Below, one piece after another: positions 32,991 through 41,836 of a stretch of DNA of 64,000 bases (position 1 is the stretch's first letter; each line of letters begins with the position of its first letter). The notes beneath the pieces were generated by a model. It was not told the origin of the DNA. It did no database searches and saw only the letters and a list, made by a program, of their open reading frames with translations. Location: positions 682,001-746,000 of the forward strand of contig NZ_MRTD01000001.1 in NCBI RefSeq assembly GCF_001956295.1. Reading direction: 5' to 3'. The DNA comes from Paenibacillus sp. FSL A5-0031 (lineage in GTDB: Bacteria; Bacillota; Bacilli; Paenibacillales; Paenibacillaceae). Both the position numbers and the translations under genes were made by a program.

Positions 32991-34837
32991 TGAGCAGCGG
33001 CAGCTTATATGTAATCAAGCTCGGCAGCAGTACGATTGTAAACCATCCTCACATTTTTGAAGAAATTAGCCTTATCGTTAAGCGAGGAAATCAAGTGCTG
33101 CTTGTGGCAGGCGGTGCCGAAGCCATTAAGCAAAAATATGAATCCATTCCTCGTACGATGCCTTTTCTTACATTGCCGTCTGGGGATGAGGTACGGTACT
33201 GTTCACCCGAAGAGATGCCGATTATCCGTGCAGCCTATCATGAGATTATTTTGCCCACTATACATACACAGCTGAAGGACTACGGTCTTTCTGTCTACTC
33301 ACAGCTTGGTGGAGATCAAGGTCTTGTCTATGGTGAGAAAGCGAAACCCCTTAAAGTGATTAAGGATCAAAAAACGATCATTGTCCGTGATTCGTTGTTC
33401 GGTCATTTCGTGGGCAGTCATGTGGCATTTCTGAAATTTGCTTTACAGGCCTTTGATGTTGTATGTGTTTCTCCTCCAATATTAGATCCAGAACTGGATG
33501 TGTACATAAACATCGATGCAGATGTGCTCGCTGCTCACTTAGCAGTGGACTTAGAAGCGCATCACCTGCGCTTTGTTACTGGAACTGCAGGCTTACTGGA
33601 GGATGTTGAAGATAAACATTCAACGATAGAAAGTGTCTATACGAATGATGAATTAAGCTTTGTAAAAGGGCGCATGAAGCAAAAAGTGCGCGCAGCCCAA
33701 TTAGCAATCCAGCAGGGCATCTGTGATGTGAATATAACCGGTCCTCATACCTTGGAAGCACCCGGCAAAACGTGGTTTTGGAACATGGATCGGGAGCTCG
33801 GCGCATTCGATTTATTGAATAAAGTGGCGCGCATTCCTTCGGTCTCTCAAGATGAGCATGTGCTTGCACACTACTTATTAGAGACGATTAAGCAGCCTTC
33901 GGTTTCAGCGGAAATAGACCACGCAGGAAACATCGTTTTCCGCAAAGGGAATGGTCCCAATACACTGCTCTTATTAGGGCATATAGATACGGTTCCGCAT
34001 GTTTGGCCTGTTCGATCCGACTCCAAAGGCATTACGGGCAGGGGAATCGTGGATGCTAAAGGCTGCTTTGTAAATTTCATTCATATGCTGCAAGAAGTTG
34101 AGGTGCCGGAGCAGGGATCTTTACTTGTAATTGGTGCAGTCGAAGAAGAAATATCATCATCAAAAGGAGCTCATTTCATTCGAGATCACTACAAGGCGGA
34201 TGCGGTTATTATTGGGGAGCCGAGCGGAGTAGAGAGCTTAACCCTCGGTTATTACGGTCTCTTTAAGCTGGAAATTACCATTCATCGCGCGCAGGAGCAT
34301 ACCGCTGCCAAAGATAGCCAGAGTGTTATCGACGAATTGTACAGTGTTGTATCGGACATTCGTGTTCTCGTACGTGATATCGATCCACATTCCTTATCCT
34401 CATTAATTGATATCGAGCATCACAATGAACGAGGCTTTTTGACGGTAAAAGGGACGTTAAACTTTAGAATATCACCAGCGGCAGGCAACGATTATCAGAA
34501 AAAAATTGATTTGTCATTTGGTGAAAATGTGACTGTTGACATCTTGCGTGCAACACCAGGATTTTCGAACTCTCGCACAGGCTCCTTAGTCAAAGCTTTT
34601 GTTCGCAGTTTCGCTAAGCAGGAGAAATCCATTCACTATATCAAAAAACGTGGAACGAGCGACATGAATACGCTGGCCACAACTTGGGATTCCGTCCCTA
34701 TGGTAGCTTATGGTCCCGGTGATTCCAGCTTGGATCATACGAATGATGAATATTTACATTATGGTGAGGTAGAGGAGACCAGAACGATTTTAAAAGAAGC
34801 TGTAAACGAATGGTTTCGGCTGAGATTGGAGGAATAA
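32990..34837 (+). CDS. Fusion of LysZ-type amino-acid kinase and LysK-type M20 deacylase
   Basis: A 615-residue two-domain protein. Residues 1-265 are an amino-acid kinase: YVIKLGSSTIV, LVAGGAEAIKQKY, AYHEIILPTIHTQL and YINIDADVLAAHLAVDLEAHHLRFVTGTAGLL, which is the LysZ/ArgB pattern that phosphorylates the gamma-carboxylate of the carrier-bound amino acid. Residues 275-615 are an M20 metallopeptidase: LLLGHIDTVPH, GRGIVDAKG, GAVEEEISSSKG, IIGEPS and GTSDMNTLATTWDSVP, which is LysK-like and would cleave the isopeptide to release the finished amino acid. So the second step and the last step of the pathway are joined in one polypeptide. ATG 32990 overlaps the LysY stop. Confidence 0.85.
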   Translation: MSSGSLYVIKLGSSTIVNHPHIFEEISLIVKRGNQVLLVAGGAEAIKQKYESIPRTMPFLTLPSGDEVRYCSPEEMPIIRAAYHEIILPTIHTQLKDYGLSVYSQLGGDQGLVYGEKAKPLKVIKDQKTIIVRDSLFGHFVGSHVAFLKFALQAFDVVCVSPPILDPELDVYINIDADVLAAHLAVDLEAHHLRFVTGTAGLLEDVEDKHSTIESVYTNDELSFVKGRMKQKVRAAQLAIQQGICDVNITGPHTLEAPGKTWFWNMDRELGAFDLLNKVARIPSVSQDEHVLAHYLLETIKQPSVSAEIDHAGNIVFRKGNGPNTLLLLGHIDTVPHVWPVRSDSKGITGRGIVDAKGCFVNFIHMLQEVEVPEQGSLLVIGAVEEEISSSKGAHFIRDHYKADAVIIGEPSGVESLTLGYYGLFKLEITIHRAQEHTAAKDSQSVIDELYSVVSDIRVLVRDIDPHSLSSLIDIEHHNERGFLTVKGTLNFRISPAAGNDYQKKIDLSFGENVTVDILRATPGFSNSRTGSLVKAFVRSFAKQEKSIHYIKKRGTSDMNTLATTWDSVPMVAYGPGDSSLDHTNDEYLHYGEVEETRTILKEAVNEWFRLRLEE

Positions 34838-35638
34838 ATGGAGCTGGCAATCGATATTCAAAGGGAAGAAATTTCTATGCTGGTTAATAAGGCGAAAGAA
34901 GCGAGGAAACTGATCATTGACATGGCTGCATCACCTACAGGATGCCATATCGGCGGAAGTCTTTCTGCGATTGACTTATTGATTGGTGCGTATTCGAAAT
35001 ATGTGGAAGATCCAAATACGCTCATCATTCTTAGCAAAGGGCATGCTGCAGCAGCATTATATGCCGCGCTCCATGTATACGGGATGATTAAGGATAACCC
35101 AGCGGATAGCTATGGGAAAGCAGGCTCTTTGTTCACAGGTCACCCTAATCATAAACTGTCAGGCATCCCCTTCGCTACAGGCAGTTTGGGACATGGCATT
35201 CCGTACGCAGCAGGCTGGGCACTGGCACAAAAGATGAAACAAACGAATGGACTAGGGATTGTGATCGGTGGAGATGGGGAGCTGCAGGAAGGATTATGCT
35301 GGGAAACCGCACAGATTGTCCAAGCCCAGTCGATCACTAATTTTGTATATATCGTCGATTGCAACGGAGGCCAAAACGATGGTTATGTGCATGACATATC
35401 ACCGCTTCGCAATCTCCGGCAAAGATTTGAAGCGTTTGGCTTTGCTGTCAAGGAAATCAACGGCCATCATTTCGAAGAAATCCTTGCCGCAATTGAACCA
35501 GATCCAGATAGACCAGTAGCCGTCCTAGCCAATACGATAAAAGGAAAAGGTGTTGCTGCGATTGAAGGAAACCCAGAAGCGCATTATGTTAAAATCCCAG
35601 AGAAGCTCGCCCATAAATGGAAGGTGAGTTTATTATGA
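34838..35638 (+). CDS. Transketolase N-terminal (thiamine diphosphate) subunit
   Basis: This 266-residue protein is the N-terminal half of a split transketolase. SPTGCHIGGSLSAIDLLIGAY, FTGHPNHKLSGIPFATGSLGHGIPYAAGWALAQKMK and the diphosphate motif GGDGELQEGLCWETAQIVQAQSITNFVYIVDCNGGQNDG (G-D-G-x(~27)-N) are clear. It pairs with the C-terminal subunit encoded next. In AmCP-linked pathways the split transketolase transfers a two-carbon hydroxyacetyl unit to the LysW-bound semialdehyde; general sugar transketolases are usually single chain, so the split form in this cluster supports that role. Its ATG directly follows the TAA of the fusion gene. Confidence 0.9.
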   Translation: MELAIDIQREEISMLVNKAKEARKLIIDMAASPTGCHIGGSLSAIDLLIGAYSKYVEDPNTLIILSKGHAAAALYAALHVYGMIKDNPADSYGKAGSLFTGHPNHKLSGIPFATGSLGHGIPYAAGWALAQKMKQTNGLGIVIGGDGELQEGLCWETAQIVQAQSITNFVYIVDCNGGQNDGYVHDISPLRNLRQRFEAFGFAVKEINGHHFEEILAAIEPDPDRPVAVLANTIKGKGVAAIEGNPEAHYVKIPEKLAHKWKVSLL

Positions 35639-36573
35639 CCAAGAAGTCAGGTAGAGATGCCTATAAAGATGAGCTGACTATGCTTGCTTCCAGCAACGAG
35701 CAAATTGTATGTATTGAAGCAGATCTAGGAGGCAAAAATCATCCTTTTGGACAGCAGCATCCCCAGCGTTTTTTTAATCTTGGCATTGCAGAATTAGCTG
35801 GAATTGATATGGCAGCCGGTCTTGCTGAAGCCGGCTATGTGCCATTCTTCTCAACCTTTGCTTCCTTTGCAGCATTGCGAGCAGCCGAAAGCATTAAGCT
35901 GACGATGGGGTATATGGGGAAAAACGTTAAGGTTGTAGCTGCTTATGGAGGGGTATCTGGCGGCTGGTTTGGAACGACACATCATGCCTTGGAGGACATC
36001 GCTGTCCTCCAAGCGTTTCAAAACATACGGATCGCTTGCCCTCATGGTGAGCAGGAAACACGAAGAGTGATACGTGAAGCAGCAGCATCAGAGGAGCCGT
36101 ATTATATTCGACTTTCTAGAAATGATGCCTTTGACAGCCTGGATCGAGCAGAGGACGAGAGCTGCAGAAACTTAATTGTAGAAGGTGGAGCACGTACTGA
36201 TCGATCCAAACTATGCTTAATTTCCGTGGGTGAACAAGCAACAGAACTTTGCAAGCAGATCATTCAAGAGGACGACACTCTCGTACATGCGCATTTATGT
36301 TACGTCGACATTCAAAGCTTGAAACCCTATATTCAACACTTAAGCGGTTTAGCTGACCAATTTCTGGTCGTTGAGGAGCATCGAGCAACCGGCAGTACGG
36401 CGTCCTATCTAGCCTTATTATTGCCTAAGCATCAAGTTCACTCACATCATTGCGGTGAGAAATGGCCGATCTACGGCGGTACGCATGCTGAGGTTCTAGA
36501 CTATTTAGGATTTGGGTTTGAACCACTGCAACAACAAATCCAGAATATTCTAGGAGGTAAGGATGGTTTTTAG
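35635..36573 (+). CDS. Transketolase C-terminal (pyrimidine-binding) subunit
   Basis: The 312-residue C-terminal half has the conserved Glu region IVCIEADLGG, FFNLGIAELAGIDMAAGLAEAGYVPFFSTFASFAA (pyrimidine-binding, with the catalytic Glu in GIAE), GGVSGGWFGTTHHALEDIAVLQAFQNIRIACPHGEQE and a C-terminal domain with VVEEHRATGSTASYLALL. It forms the active heterotetramer with the upstream half and brings the second part of the active site. ATG overlaps the preceding stop (TTATGACC). Co-translation supports stoichiometric assembly. Confidence 0.9.
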   Translation: MTKKSGRDAYKDELTMLASSNEQIVCIEADLGGKNHPFGQQHPQRFFNLGIAELAGIDMAAGLAEAGYVPFFSTFASFAALRAAESIKLTMGYMGKNVKVVAAYGGVSGGWFGTTHHALEDIAVLQAFQNIRIACPHGEQETRRVIREAAASEEPYYIRLSRNDAFDSLDRAEDESCRNLIVEGGARTDRSKLCLISVGEQATELCKQIIQEDDTLVHAHLCYVDIQSLKPYIQHLSGLADQFLVVEEHRATGSTASYLALLLPKHQVHSHHCGEKWPIYGGTHAEVLDYLGFGFEPLQQQIQNILGGKDGF

Positions 36574-37777
36574 TGTACTAAAACAAAGAAACTTCCGCCA
36601 TTATTCCTTCGCTGATATTATTTCCGGGTTCGGCGTAGGTATGAGTACGATTGGTGCGAACTGGTATCTCATGGATCAGACAAATTCGATTGCCGCTATT
36701 GGGTTCATGCTTTCCTTAAATGTCATTGCAGGTTTTCTCATCTCTGCATTCGTAGGCACCTTAATCGATAAATGGAATCGAAAAACGATTATCTTATGGG
36801 CCAATGGCATTCGGGCGATCGCCTTGTTAATCATAACAGGTGCTTTTGTATGGACGGGATTCCGAATTGAATATCTTTATGCCTTTGCCATTATTAACGG
36901 GATGGGCTGGACCGTATATATGACGGCTTCTCGAAGCCTGGTTCAAGAAATCCTATCGGAGAAGGACCTCATTAATGGAAACTCCTTAATTGAAATCAGC
37001 TTGCAAGTAGGGATGTTTATGGCTGGTGCACTTTCAGGAGTGTTGTACAAATTCGTTGGCTTTGAGATCATTCTTCTTCTAAATGCGATCGCCTTTATCG
37101 TGAGCAGCTTCTTCCTTAGTCGAATTCAATATACACCTATCCCTTTTGAAAATGATAAAGAGTCCTTCTTTGCAACGTTTAAGAATGGCCTAACGTATCT
37201 GGCTGAACGTCCATTTATTTTCTTGCTTGGTATTGTATCGATTATTCCACTCGTTTCTACGATGATATACAACGTCGTTCTACCTGGTTATGTAAGCAAC
37301 ACGGTGCAAGGTGATTCCGTTGTATTCGGTTTATCAGATATGTTTTATGGCATTGGGGGATTATTGTCTGGATTTATTGCAGCACCCTTGGCTAAGAAAA
37401 TATCACAACATGGAACGATACTATTATTTTTTATGATATCCGTGCTGAGCCTGCTCGCTGTAGCGTTTAACCATTTGATTCTGCTTTTGTACCTTGGCAG
37501 CGTGTTGATCGGATTAACGAACTCTTCGTTACGTATTTTAATGACAACGACGCTGATGGAATCGGTATCCAAATCCTACATGGGTCGAGCGACTTCGGTC
37601 TGGATGGCGATTTCCTTGCTCTTGCAGATCTTGTCCGCCACAGGGCTTGGCCTTGTCATTGATCGCTTTTCTCCAGGCGCGGGTTTTATCTGTATGAGCG
37701 GCATAATGTTCATCGGATTTGTTGTGTACTTTGTGATGCATAGTAAAGCGACACAAAAAAGTACACTGGAAGCTTGA
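36563..37777 (+). CDS. MFS transporter, putative exporter of the AmCP product
   Basis: This 404-residue protein has twelve membrane segments and the start VLKQRNFRHYSFADIISGFGVGMSTIGANWYLM common to the enterobactin exporter/macrolide-efflux branch of the major facilitator family. FVGTLIDKWNRKTIILWANGIRA is the loop 2-3 motif (G-x-x-x-D-x-x-x-R-K). It begins 11 bases before the transketolase stop and follows AGGAGGTAAGG, so it is part of the operon. Efflux of the finished metabolite or self-protection is the natural role in a biosynthetic cluster. Confidence 0.88.
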   Translation: MVFSVLKQRNFRHYSFADIISGFGVGMSTIGANWYLMDQTNSIAAIGFMLSLNVIAGFLISAFVGTLIDKWNRKTIILWANGIRAIALLIITGAFVWTGFRIEYLYAFAIINGMGWTVYMTASRSLVQEILSEKDLINGNSLIEISLQVGMFMAGALSGVLYKFVGFEIILLLNAIAFIVSSFFLSRIQYTPIPFENDKESFFATFKNGLTYLAERPFIFLLGIVSIIPLVSTMIYNVVLPGYVSNTVQGDSVVFGLSDMFYGIGGLLSGFIAAPLAKKISQHGTILLFFMISVLSLLAVAFNHLILLLYLGSVLIGLTNSSLRILMTTTLMESVSKSYMGRATSVWMAISLLLQILSATGLGLVIDRFSPGAGFICMSGIMFIGFVVYFVMHSKATQKSTLEA

Positions 37778-37828
37778 ATTTTGCATTGCGAACCACTTAT
37801 TTCATAACCATTAAAGGAGGATAAAGAG

Positions 37829-39091
37829 ATGACAGCAATTAAAACGTTAGCTTTTGTTGAACCAAGTTTCTACGGCGTTAGTTTTGCGAGAGTCGCTTTT
37901 GAACAAGGACATAAAGTCATTTCCATTGTTTCTTCTACGGAAAATCCGCAAAAGTATGGATATGAAGGGATCTACCATGATTTGATTGTCGCAGATATTC
38001 GAGATGAAGAGTCACTCTATCAAGCGATTGTTAGCTCCCCCTATGCGAATCAACTGGATGCGTTAATTCCTGCTACGGATTACGCCTCTCACGTAACTGC
38101 GAAGGTAGCTGAGCGGATTGGACTTAGAGGAGTACCATACGAAGCAGCTTTAAAGTCGCGAAACAAAGATTTGGCTAGAGAAGCTTATGCTGAACATCAA
38201 GTTCCGAGTGCAAAATTCAAAAAAGTGAGAACTTACGAAGATGCATTAGCAGCTGCGGAAGAGATCGGATTTCCTATCGTATTAAAACCGACGAATTGCG
38301 CAAGCAGTCAAAATGTTTATTTCATAACTGATGAAAATGAACTGAAGCATGCTATTGATACGATCTTAGCGTTTAAAGTAACTTATATGGACTTTAAAGT
38401 CCGCGATGAGTATTTAATTGAAGAGTACTTGGATGGTCCAGAATTTAGTGTCGAATTATTCGTTAAAGAGGGTGAACCGATTTTCTCGGCCGTTACTGAA
38501 AAATTGACCTCACCGCTTCCTTATTTTGTTGAAATTCTTCATACATTACCTACTTCAGTGCATGTAGAGCATGAGGATCACATCATTCGTACGGCTGTTG
38601 ATGCTTTGAGAGCTATTGGGATAGTGAATGGACCAAGTCACGTAGAAGTGAAGCTTACAAATACGGGTCCACGAATTATCGAGGTGAACGGCAGGCCAGG
38701 AGGCGACAACATTTCATCGGATTTATTAGTGCAAGCGTTCGGTGTTGATATATTTGAAGCGACCGTTAACTATTATTTAGACAAACCGATCAATATTCAG
38801 AAACGGTTTAACCGCGCAGCTTCAATTGCTTATGTGACCGCCGATCGAGAGGGTATTTTTGATGGAATTGAAGGCTTTGCCGATTTAGAACAACATATAA
38901 ATGTTATCCGAGCACAGCTAACGGCAGTTGAAGGAGATTTGGTCTCAGAAGCAAAAAGCTCGGATGATCGATTGGGATACTTCATTACAGTTGGCAACAC
39001 CCCTCAAGAAGCGAAAGAACTAGCCCTTGCCCTGAAAGAAACGTTAACGGTCGTGTATCAGCAGCAAACGACAGAGAGTGCAGCGGGGTAG
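37829..39091 (+). CDS. ATP-grasp ligase (L-amino-acid/dipeptide ligase-like)
   Basis: A 420-residue ATP-grasp enzyme distinct from the LysX-like one. The N-terminal domain (about 1-110) is Rossmann-like, KSRNKDLAREAYAEHQVPSAKFKKV leads into the ATP-grasp fold, EIGFPIVLKPTNCASSQNVYFI carries the ATP Lys, and the metal-binding end is RIIEVNGRPGGDNISSDLL. This is the BacD/carbamoyl-phosphate-synthase-like group that joins amino acids through an acyl phosphate. In this cluster it could ligate the non-canonical amino acid to a second amino acid to form a dipeptide. This role is inferred. It is separated from the MFS gene by 51 bp and preceded by AAAGGAGGATAAAGAG. Confidence 0.85.
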   Translation: MTAIKTLAFVEPSFYGVSFARVAFEQGHKVISIVSSTENPQKYGYEGIYHDLIVADIRDEESLYQAIVSSPYANQLDALIPATDYASHVTAKVAERIGLRGVPYEAALKSRNKDLAREAYAEHQVPSAKFKKVRTYEDALAAAEEIGFPIVLKPTNCASSQNVYFITDENELKHAIDTILAFKVTYMDFKVRDEYLIEEYLDGPEFSVELFVKEGEPIFSAVTEKLTSPLPYFVEILHTLPTSVHVEHEDHIIRTAVDALRAIGIVNGPSHVEVKLTNTGPRIIEVNGRPGGDNISSDLLVQAFGVDIFEATVNYYLDKPINIQKRFNRAASIAYVTADREGIFDGIEGFADLEQHINVIRAQLTAVEGDLVSEAKSSDDRLGYFITVGNTPQEAKELALALKETLTVVYQQQTTESAAG

Positions 39092-39123
39092 ACGTAACAC
39101 ATGATTTGTGTCTGAATAAGCAG

Positions 39124-39153
39124 GGAACAGGCTCTTAATGAGCCTGTTCCTTC
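39124..39153. terminator. Hairpin between the ATP-grasp gene and the ykkD gene
   Basis: GGAACAGGCTC (39124-39134) pairs with GAGCCTGTTCC (39140-39150) in an 11-bp perfect stem; the T-run is short (TTCT). It lies between convergent genes and probably ends the AmCP operon. Confidence 0.7.
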
Positions 39154-39206
39154 TATAAATAGAATGAAGCTATAATTCCACGAATGATCATATCAAATGA
39201 CAGCCT

Positions 39207-39521
39207 TTAAGAGACAAGCTTCAACCCTACGGCTGAACCTAATACCATTGCTATAAAAACAACCCTTTTCCAGTCTTTTGATTCTCCATATAAAAGCATT
39301 CCCAATATAGCTCCGCCTGACGCTCCAATCCCCGTCCAAATGGCGTACGTTGTTCCCATAGGCAGTGTTTTCATGGAATAAGCAAGAAATAGGAAGCTTG
39401 CTAAAAATCCGATCGTTAATAATACAACGGATTGCCAATTGCGATCCTTATGCAATTTATTTATCATCGCAACACCAAACATTTCAAACAATCCTGCAAA
39501 TATAAGAGAAATCCAAGCCAT
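39207..39521 (-). CDS. ykkD: SMR family guanidinium exporter subunit (YkkD-like)
   Basis: A 104-residue four-helix small multidrug resistance protein: [21 protein letters not shown] with the conserved membrane Glu14-type residue, KTLPMGTTYAIWTGIGASGGAILGMLLYGE as the SMR signature. The overlapping gene at 39521 encodes a second, different SMR protein, and the pair lies behind a guanidine-I riboswitch, so this is the YkkCD heterodimeric guanidinium/H+ antiporter. Its ATG overlaps the last base of the upstream gene on the minus strand, and AAAGGAGCTGTATCCTA is the ribosome binding site. Confidence 0.87.
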   Translation of the reverse strand: MAWISLIFAGLFEMFGVAMINKLHKDRNWQSVVLLTIGFLASFLFLAYSMKTLPMGTTYAIWTGIGASGGAILGMLLYGESKDWKRVVFIAMVLGSAVGLKLVS

Positions 39522-39865
39522 TAGGATACAGCTCCTTTCTGATCTTTATCCTTCGTAACTAATTTCAAGCCCATGACTCCAACTAATAAAAGTAAAATCA
39601 ACAACATCTTGGTCCATTTAAATGGTTCTCCAAAAAATATGATTTCGGAAAAAACAGTTCCTGCCGTACCCATTCCTACAAAAACAGCATATACCGTTCC
39701 GACGGGCAGTTTTTTGCCTGCAGCGATCATTAAATAGAAGCTGATAATAATAGAAATAACAGTTCCTGTCCACGTCCAGAAGTCATCCGCGTGTTTTAAG
39801 CCAATCACCCAAAAAACCTCGAAAAAAGCGGCAATAAATACTTTAATCCAATTCGAATTCACCAA
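39521..39865 (-). CDS. ykkC: SMR family guanidinium exporter subunit (YkkC-like)
   Basis: This 114-residue four-helix SMR protein starts [27 protein letters not shown], with the essential Glu in AFFEVFWV, and contains [29 protein letters not shown]. It is the first gene of a two-gene operon on the minus strand. Its partner at 39207 completes a heterodimer. The transcript leader is a guanidine-I riboswitch ending in a terminator, so expression is induced by free guanidine. The ribosome binding site TTGGAGGTGTATTTT precedes the ATG. Confidence 0.88.
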   Translation of the reverse strand: MVNSNWIKVFIAAFFEVFWVIGLKHADDFWTWTGTVISIIISFYLMIAAGKKLPVGTVYAVFVGMGTAGTVFSEIIFFGEPFKWTKMLLILLLLVGVMGLKLVTKDKDQKGAVS

Positions 39866-39901
39866 AATACACCTCCAATTTTATTGTTGCCAAAAAACAT
39901 A

Positions 39902-40025
39902 AAAAAAAAGCCCAAGAGTAAACTGTTTAACAGTTTCTCCCAGGCTTTTATCCTTCCGTGACACAGCATCGCTGTGAGTTTTCTCTCGGACCAGACCAAC
40001 AGTTATGCTGCGGAACCCTAGAAAA
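39902..40025 (-). ncRNA. Guanidine-I riboswitch (ykkC class) with intrinsic terminator
   Basis: On the minus strand the leader contains the conserved aptamer segments in order: CTAGGGTTCCGC (revcomp of 40011-40022), GGTCTGGTCCGAGAGAAAAC (revcomp of 39980-39999), CACGGAAGGATAAAAGCCTGGGAGA (revcomp of 39936-39960). These are the hallmarks of the ykkC/yxkD RNA. The last segment AAAGCCTGGGAG pairs with CTCTTGGGCTTT to form a terminator followed by nine U, so ligand binding should sequester the 5' arm and permit read-through into ykkC and ykkD. Aptamer plus expression platform are both intact by eye. Confidence 0.9.
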
Positions 40026-40198
40026 CATTTCATTTATTCAATTACCTTGTATTATACACATATCCGAATCAATTACAATACTCATAAAATGGAAAATAAC
40101 AAAAAAAGATCTTCCAGAACATGTAGTACAACCCTTGGAAACCATATATGCTTGATATAAAATAATAGGAAAGCATTAGGAGAAAGGGGAAGCTGAAC

Positions 40199-41836
40199 AT
40201 GTCGATGCAGATCGAACTGAAACCGAGAAAACCGGGAAGCAATGGCAAGATGCTTGTCTTGCTGATTCATGGTTTGGGCGCTCCTGAAACGTGGGTAAAG
40301 CCAGGCAGGGACTGGGCAGAGCTCATCGCATCAGATCCGGACATCACGGATACGGATATTGGTATCGTTACATATGACACCTCTAAGCTCATCAGCAGCA
40401 TTTTTGGAATCGAAGGAGAGTTTGACGTTTTAGGTCAAAAAATTAGTGTCAGTAAAAAAAGTCCTCTGTCCATAGACCAGCTTGCTATTCAATTAAAGGC
40501 TATTTTGGATGGGTATACCTATAGAAAATATGAGAAAATCGTTATCGTTGGCCACAGTATGGGAGGATTAATCGGTAAACGATTCCTACTCAACGAATAT
40601 TTGCATCGCAAAAAAGGATTAGAACGGATCGGTGGCTTTATTAGCTATGCAACACCTTATAACGGCTCTAAATTCGCTGAATTTCACCATTTAATAAAGC
40701 GCTTTCAGAATCATAAGCAAATCGAACAGCTGCGTTCAAACAACGCTTTTTTGGATGATATGAACCGCAGCTTTTTTGATGCTCAAGGAGAACTTAAGAG
40801 CTTCTTCACGTCCATATACTGCTTCGGAGACAAGGATACCGTAGTCGAGGAGGGAAGTGCTGTTCCTACTATGGGACATTCAACCAAGTACGCGCTTGCC
40901 AGGTCGCTGCCCGGTGATCATGGCACCATTCTAGATCTGCTGCAAGGACATCTCTCAACAAACTACGATATTCTAAAAGGACTATTACTAGACGTACTAG
41001 GCACTTTTGATCCTCCACCGTTTGGTATCCATGATAACCGCCCAGAGCCTACAACTTCCTTAGACCAGTCGGACAAGCCAGCAGGATCTGCTAATGTATC
41101 TAAGATGCAGGCTCGCTTAAACGATCAATTTGAGATTCACCGACAAGCACTGGATACCATCTTCATACGACGTTTCAAAAATGATGACGAAATAAGAACA
41201 AAACTTATTGCTTCTATGAATGATGTTCTTCGCAAGCTGAAGGAGATGGAAGAAAGCAGATTGCAGCTGTTTTTGAAGCTGTACCAATTTGCAAACATTC
41301 GTCTTCCTGAAGGAGAAGCCGGTCTGCGCGAGCTATGGGAGCTGCTGGCACTCGTAAATTTGGTATATCCCGATTGGAACTTTATCGATCCTGAGGAATG
41401 GGTTCATTTGTCCAATCTTCAGCTGGATTCCGATCGCTGGGTGCGTATGCTCTACTCCCAGGCTAAAGAAACGATGCCTGAGGTCGTCATCGGATTTATG
41501 ACTAAACTTTATACCAATTCTTTTCAATCTTATATGAAGTCCAGAGACCATTCGGACTTATTCCCATATCGCTTGCTGCTCGAGAATATTAATTCGGAAT
41601 CACTCGCAAAAGGCAACCCAGAAAACCTATGCGAGCATTGCAACAATGGCCGTAAAGCTGACTTTTCCAAAATATTACTACAATTTGCTCAAGACATGAA
41701 GTTAACCATCTTCGAAGGCTTAGAATCCAATTGCTTATCCGGAACGGTCAGTATCAGTTGTTCCTCTTGCTTGCGTCAAGTTAGACATGAAGTGAGTTAT
41801 GAAGAAATTTGCACGCGACTAAGGAGTGTGATTTGA
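40199..41836 (+). CDS. Alpha/beta-hydrolase effector of a probable ABC-three-component (ABC-3C) system
   Basis: The 545-residue protein has an N-terminal PGAP1/lipase-like alpha/beta hydrolase domain (about 1-260): MLVLLIHGLGAPETWVKPG (oxyanion-hole HG region), the nucleophile elbow VIVGHSMGGLIGKRF with Ser121-type Ser, and a late HGTILDLLQGH histidine. A long alpha-helical C-terminal region (about 285-545) follows, ending with a possible zinc knuckle set (CEHCNNG and CSSC). This two-part structure fits ABC-3C effectors, in which a C-terminal domain docks an enzymatic effector to a middle component and an SMC-like ATPase. The next two genes encode candidates for these. The hydrolase may attack lipid or ester bonds when triggered. 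AAAGGGGAAGCTGAAC precedes the ATG. Confidence 0.7.
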   Translation: MSMQIELKPRKPGSNGKMLVLLIHGLGAPETWVKPGRDWAELIASDPDITDTDIGIVTYDTSKLISSIFGIEGEFDVLGQKISVSKKSPLSIDQLAIQLKAILDGYTYRKYEKIVIVGHSMGGLIGKRFLLNEYLHRKKGLERIGGFISYATPYNGSKFAEFHHLIKRFQNHKQIEQLRSNNAFLDDMNRSFFDAQGELKSFFTSIYCFGDKDTVVEEGSAVPTMGHSTKYALARSLPGDHGTILDLLQGHLSTNYDILKGLLLDVLGTFDPPPFGIHDNRPEPTTSLDQSDKPAGSANVSKMQARLNDQFEIHRQALDTIFIRRFKNDDEIRTKLIASMNDVLRKLKEMEESRLQLFLKLYQFANIRLPEGEAGLRELWELLALVNLVYPDWNFIDPEEWVHLSNLQLDSDRWVRMLYSQAKETMPEVVIGFMTKLYTNSFQSYMKSRDHSDLFPYRLLLENINSESLAKGNPENLCEHCNNGRKADFSKILLQFAQDMKLTIFEGLESNCLSGTVSISCSSCLRQVRHEVSYEEICTRLRSVI

